This document shows positions 4,882 through 5,465 of a stretch of DNA of 5,465 nucleotides, one piece after another. The stretch comes from Clostridia bacterium (lineage in GTDB: Bacteria > Bacillota_A > Clostridia > Christensenellales > Aristaeellaceae). A program made the translations under genes and the position numbers. Position 1 is the first letter of the stretch. The number at the start of each line of letters is the position of its first letter. The notes beneath the pieces are model-generated. The model was not told the origin of the DNA, did no database searches, and saw only the letters and a list, made by a program, of their open reading frames with translations. The stretch is taken from positions 1 to 5,465 of the forward strand of contig CAAEDZ010000104.1 of NCBI GenBank assembly GCA_900754775.1, read 5' to 3'.

Positions 4882-5465
4882 TCACTTTGTGAACCGCACC
4901 AGATGCACCTGCGGCGGCGCGCCCACGCGCAGCGTCACCCGGCTCATGCCGATGCCATTGGAGACGATGGTCCTCACCCCGCCCAGCGTGCATTCGCCGC
5001 TCACCCAGGCGTGGCGGCGCGGCTCGAAGAAGAACGTGTAGGGCGTTAAGCCCAGCACATTGAATTGCCCGCCGTGCGTGTGGCCGGAAAGCTGCAGGTC
5101 GGGCCGCGCGCCCACGCCAAAATCGCAGGCGACGGGGTAGTGGGAAAGCAGCACCCGCGCGCTCGCCCCGTCGTGGGGGAAGATGGCCTCCGCGCGGGGA
5201 TGGCCGTGCTTGCGCTCGTCCACGCCGCCCAGCCGCAGCCCCTCCAGAAATACGCTCTCGTTGACGAGCAAGTGCGCGTGGCCCGCCAGCATTTGCGCAA
5301 AGCCGGGAAGCTCGCGGTCGTTGTTGCCCAGACAGGCGTACACCCCCAGCGGGGGCGAAAGCAGCGGAAAAAAGCGCAGCAGCCGCGCAAGGCTCTCTTC
5401 GTCCTCGGCAAAGTCGCCGCCGATGCAGACGACGTCCGCCTTCAGCGCTGCCACGCGCGCAAGAA
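4882..5465 (-). CDS. Metallophosphoesterase, YkuE-like calcineurin fold (N-terminus beyond the window)
   Basis: This reverse-strand gene ends at 4882 and runs off the right edge. The first in-frame start codon inside the window (GTG at 5452-5454) is not the real start. The frame continues as L-A-R before it, and the residues after it (AALKADVVCIGGDF) are the family's second block, so the D-x-H block and start lie outside. Visible motifs are GGDF (its metal-ligand Asp codon at 5413-5415), GNND at 5317-5328, SHYP (His codon 5140-5142) and GHTHGGQ at 5065-5085. The C-terminus, NGIGMSRVTLRVGAPPQVHLV, is typical of YkuE-like proteins (COG1408 type). Such enzymes use two metal ions to hydrolyse phosphate esters, often at the membrane or cell surface; the substrate here is unknown. 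One oddity is GNND in place of the usual GNH(D/E), which removes the usual catalytic His. The gene converges on the M56 run, shares its terminator, and need not be functionally linked to it. Confidence 0.9.
   Translation of the reverse strand, partial: LARVAALKADVVCIGGDFAEDEESLARLLRFFPLLSPPLGVYACLGNNDRELPGFAQMLAGHAHLLVNESVFLEGLRLGGVDERKHGHPRAEAIFPHDGASARVLLSHYPVACDFGVGARPDLQLSGHTHGGQFNVLGLTPYTFFFEPRRHAWVSGECTLGGVRTIVSNGIGMSRVTLRVGAPPQVHLVRFTK

Noticed and set aside
4790..5041. Small forward open frames over the terminator and the phosphoesterase gene
   Set aside because: The frame begins inside the terminator stem and runs antisense to a gene with clear motifs. Its product has no recognisable features.
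1..5465. CRISPR array, tRNA, rRNA or insertion sequence
   Set aside because: No regularly spaced repeats, tRNA-like cloverleaf, transposase motifs or terminal inverted repeats were seen. The only large repeats are the paralogous coding regions and the terminator.

Overview
The window is strongly GC-rich, and its codon third positions are mostly G or C. It has AGGAGG-type Shine-Dalgarno sites and BlaR1/MecR1-type (M56) membrane metallopeptidases. This fits a high-GC member of the Bacillota, for example a Clostridia-like gut or environmental lineage. No marker in the window fixes the taxon, so this is an inference.

Layout: positions 1-72 hold only a leader with a strong ribosome binding site. 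Three tandem forward genes follow: 73-1668 (531 aa), 1694-3154 (486 aa, GTG start) and 3200-4753 (517 aa). Each encodes an M56-family zinc protease. The shared plan is three N-terminal membrane segments, a cytoplasmic zinc-protease domain with HELMH or HELVH and a downstream E-x-x-C-D motif, a fourth membrane segment, and a C-terminal domain expected outside the membrane. Gaps are only 25 and 45 nt, so the three are very likely one transcript. A long perfect inverted repeat at 4784-4847 ends it. A reverse-strand gene, cut by the right edge (4882-5465), encodes a YkuE-like calcineurin-fold metallophosphoesterase and converges on the same hairpin.

Working model: in the classical BlaR1/MecR1 system one M56 protein senses a beta-lactam and signals to a BlaI/MecI repressor. 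Here three paralogues sit in a row. Their C-terminal domains do not look like penicillin-binding domains, and they are diverged except for a shared WRG(S/T)-x-D-x-G-x-ATITL motif and a PYGA...(L/I)YL-x-F block. No repressor is visible; if there is one it should lie upstream of position 1. The cluster therefore looks like an expanded family of envelope sensors with an unknown ligand. Uneven DNA identity between copies suggests duplication followed by local homogenisation. The middle copy stops exactly where its two sisters encode Trp, which suggests a truncated tail.

The very long reverse-strand open frames at 46-2226 and 1565-4264, and the other overlapping frames, are by-products of GC-rich coding sequence and are not annotated.
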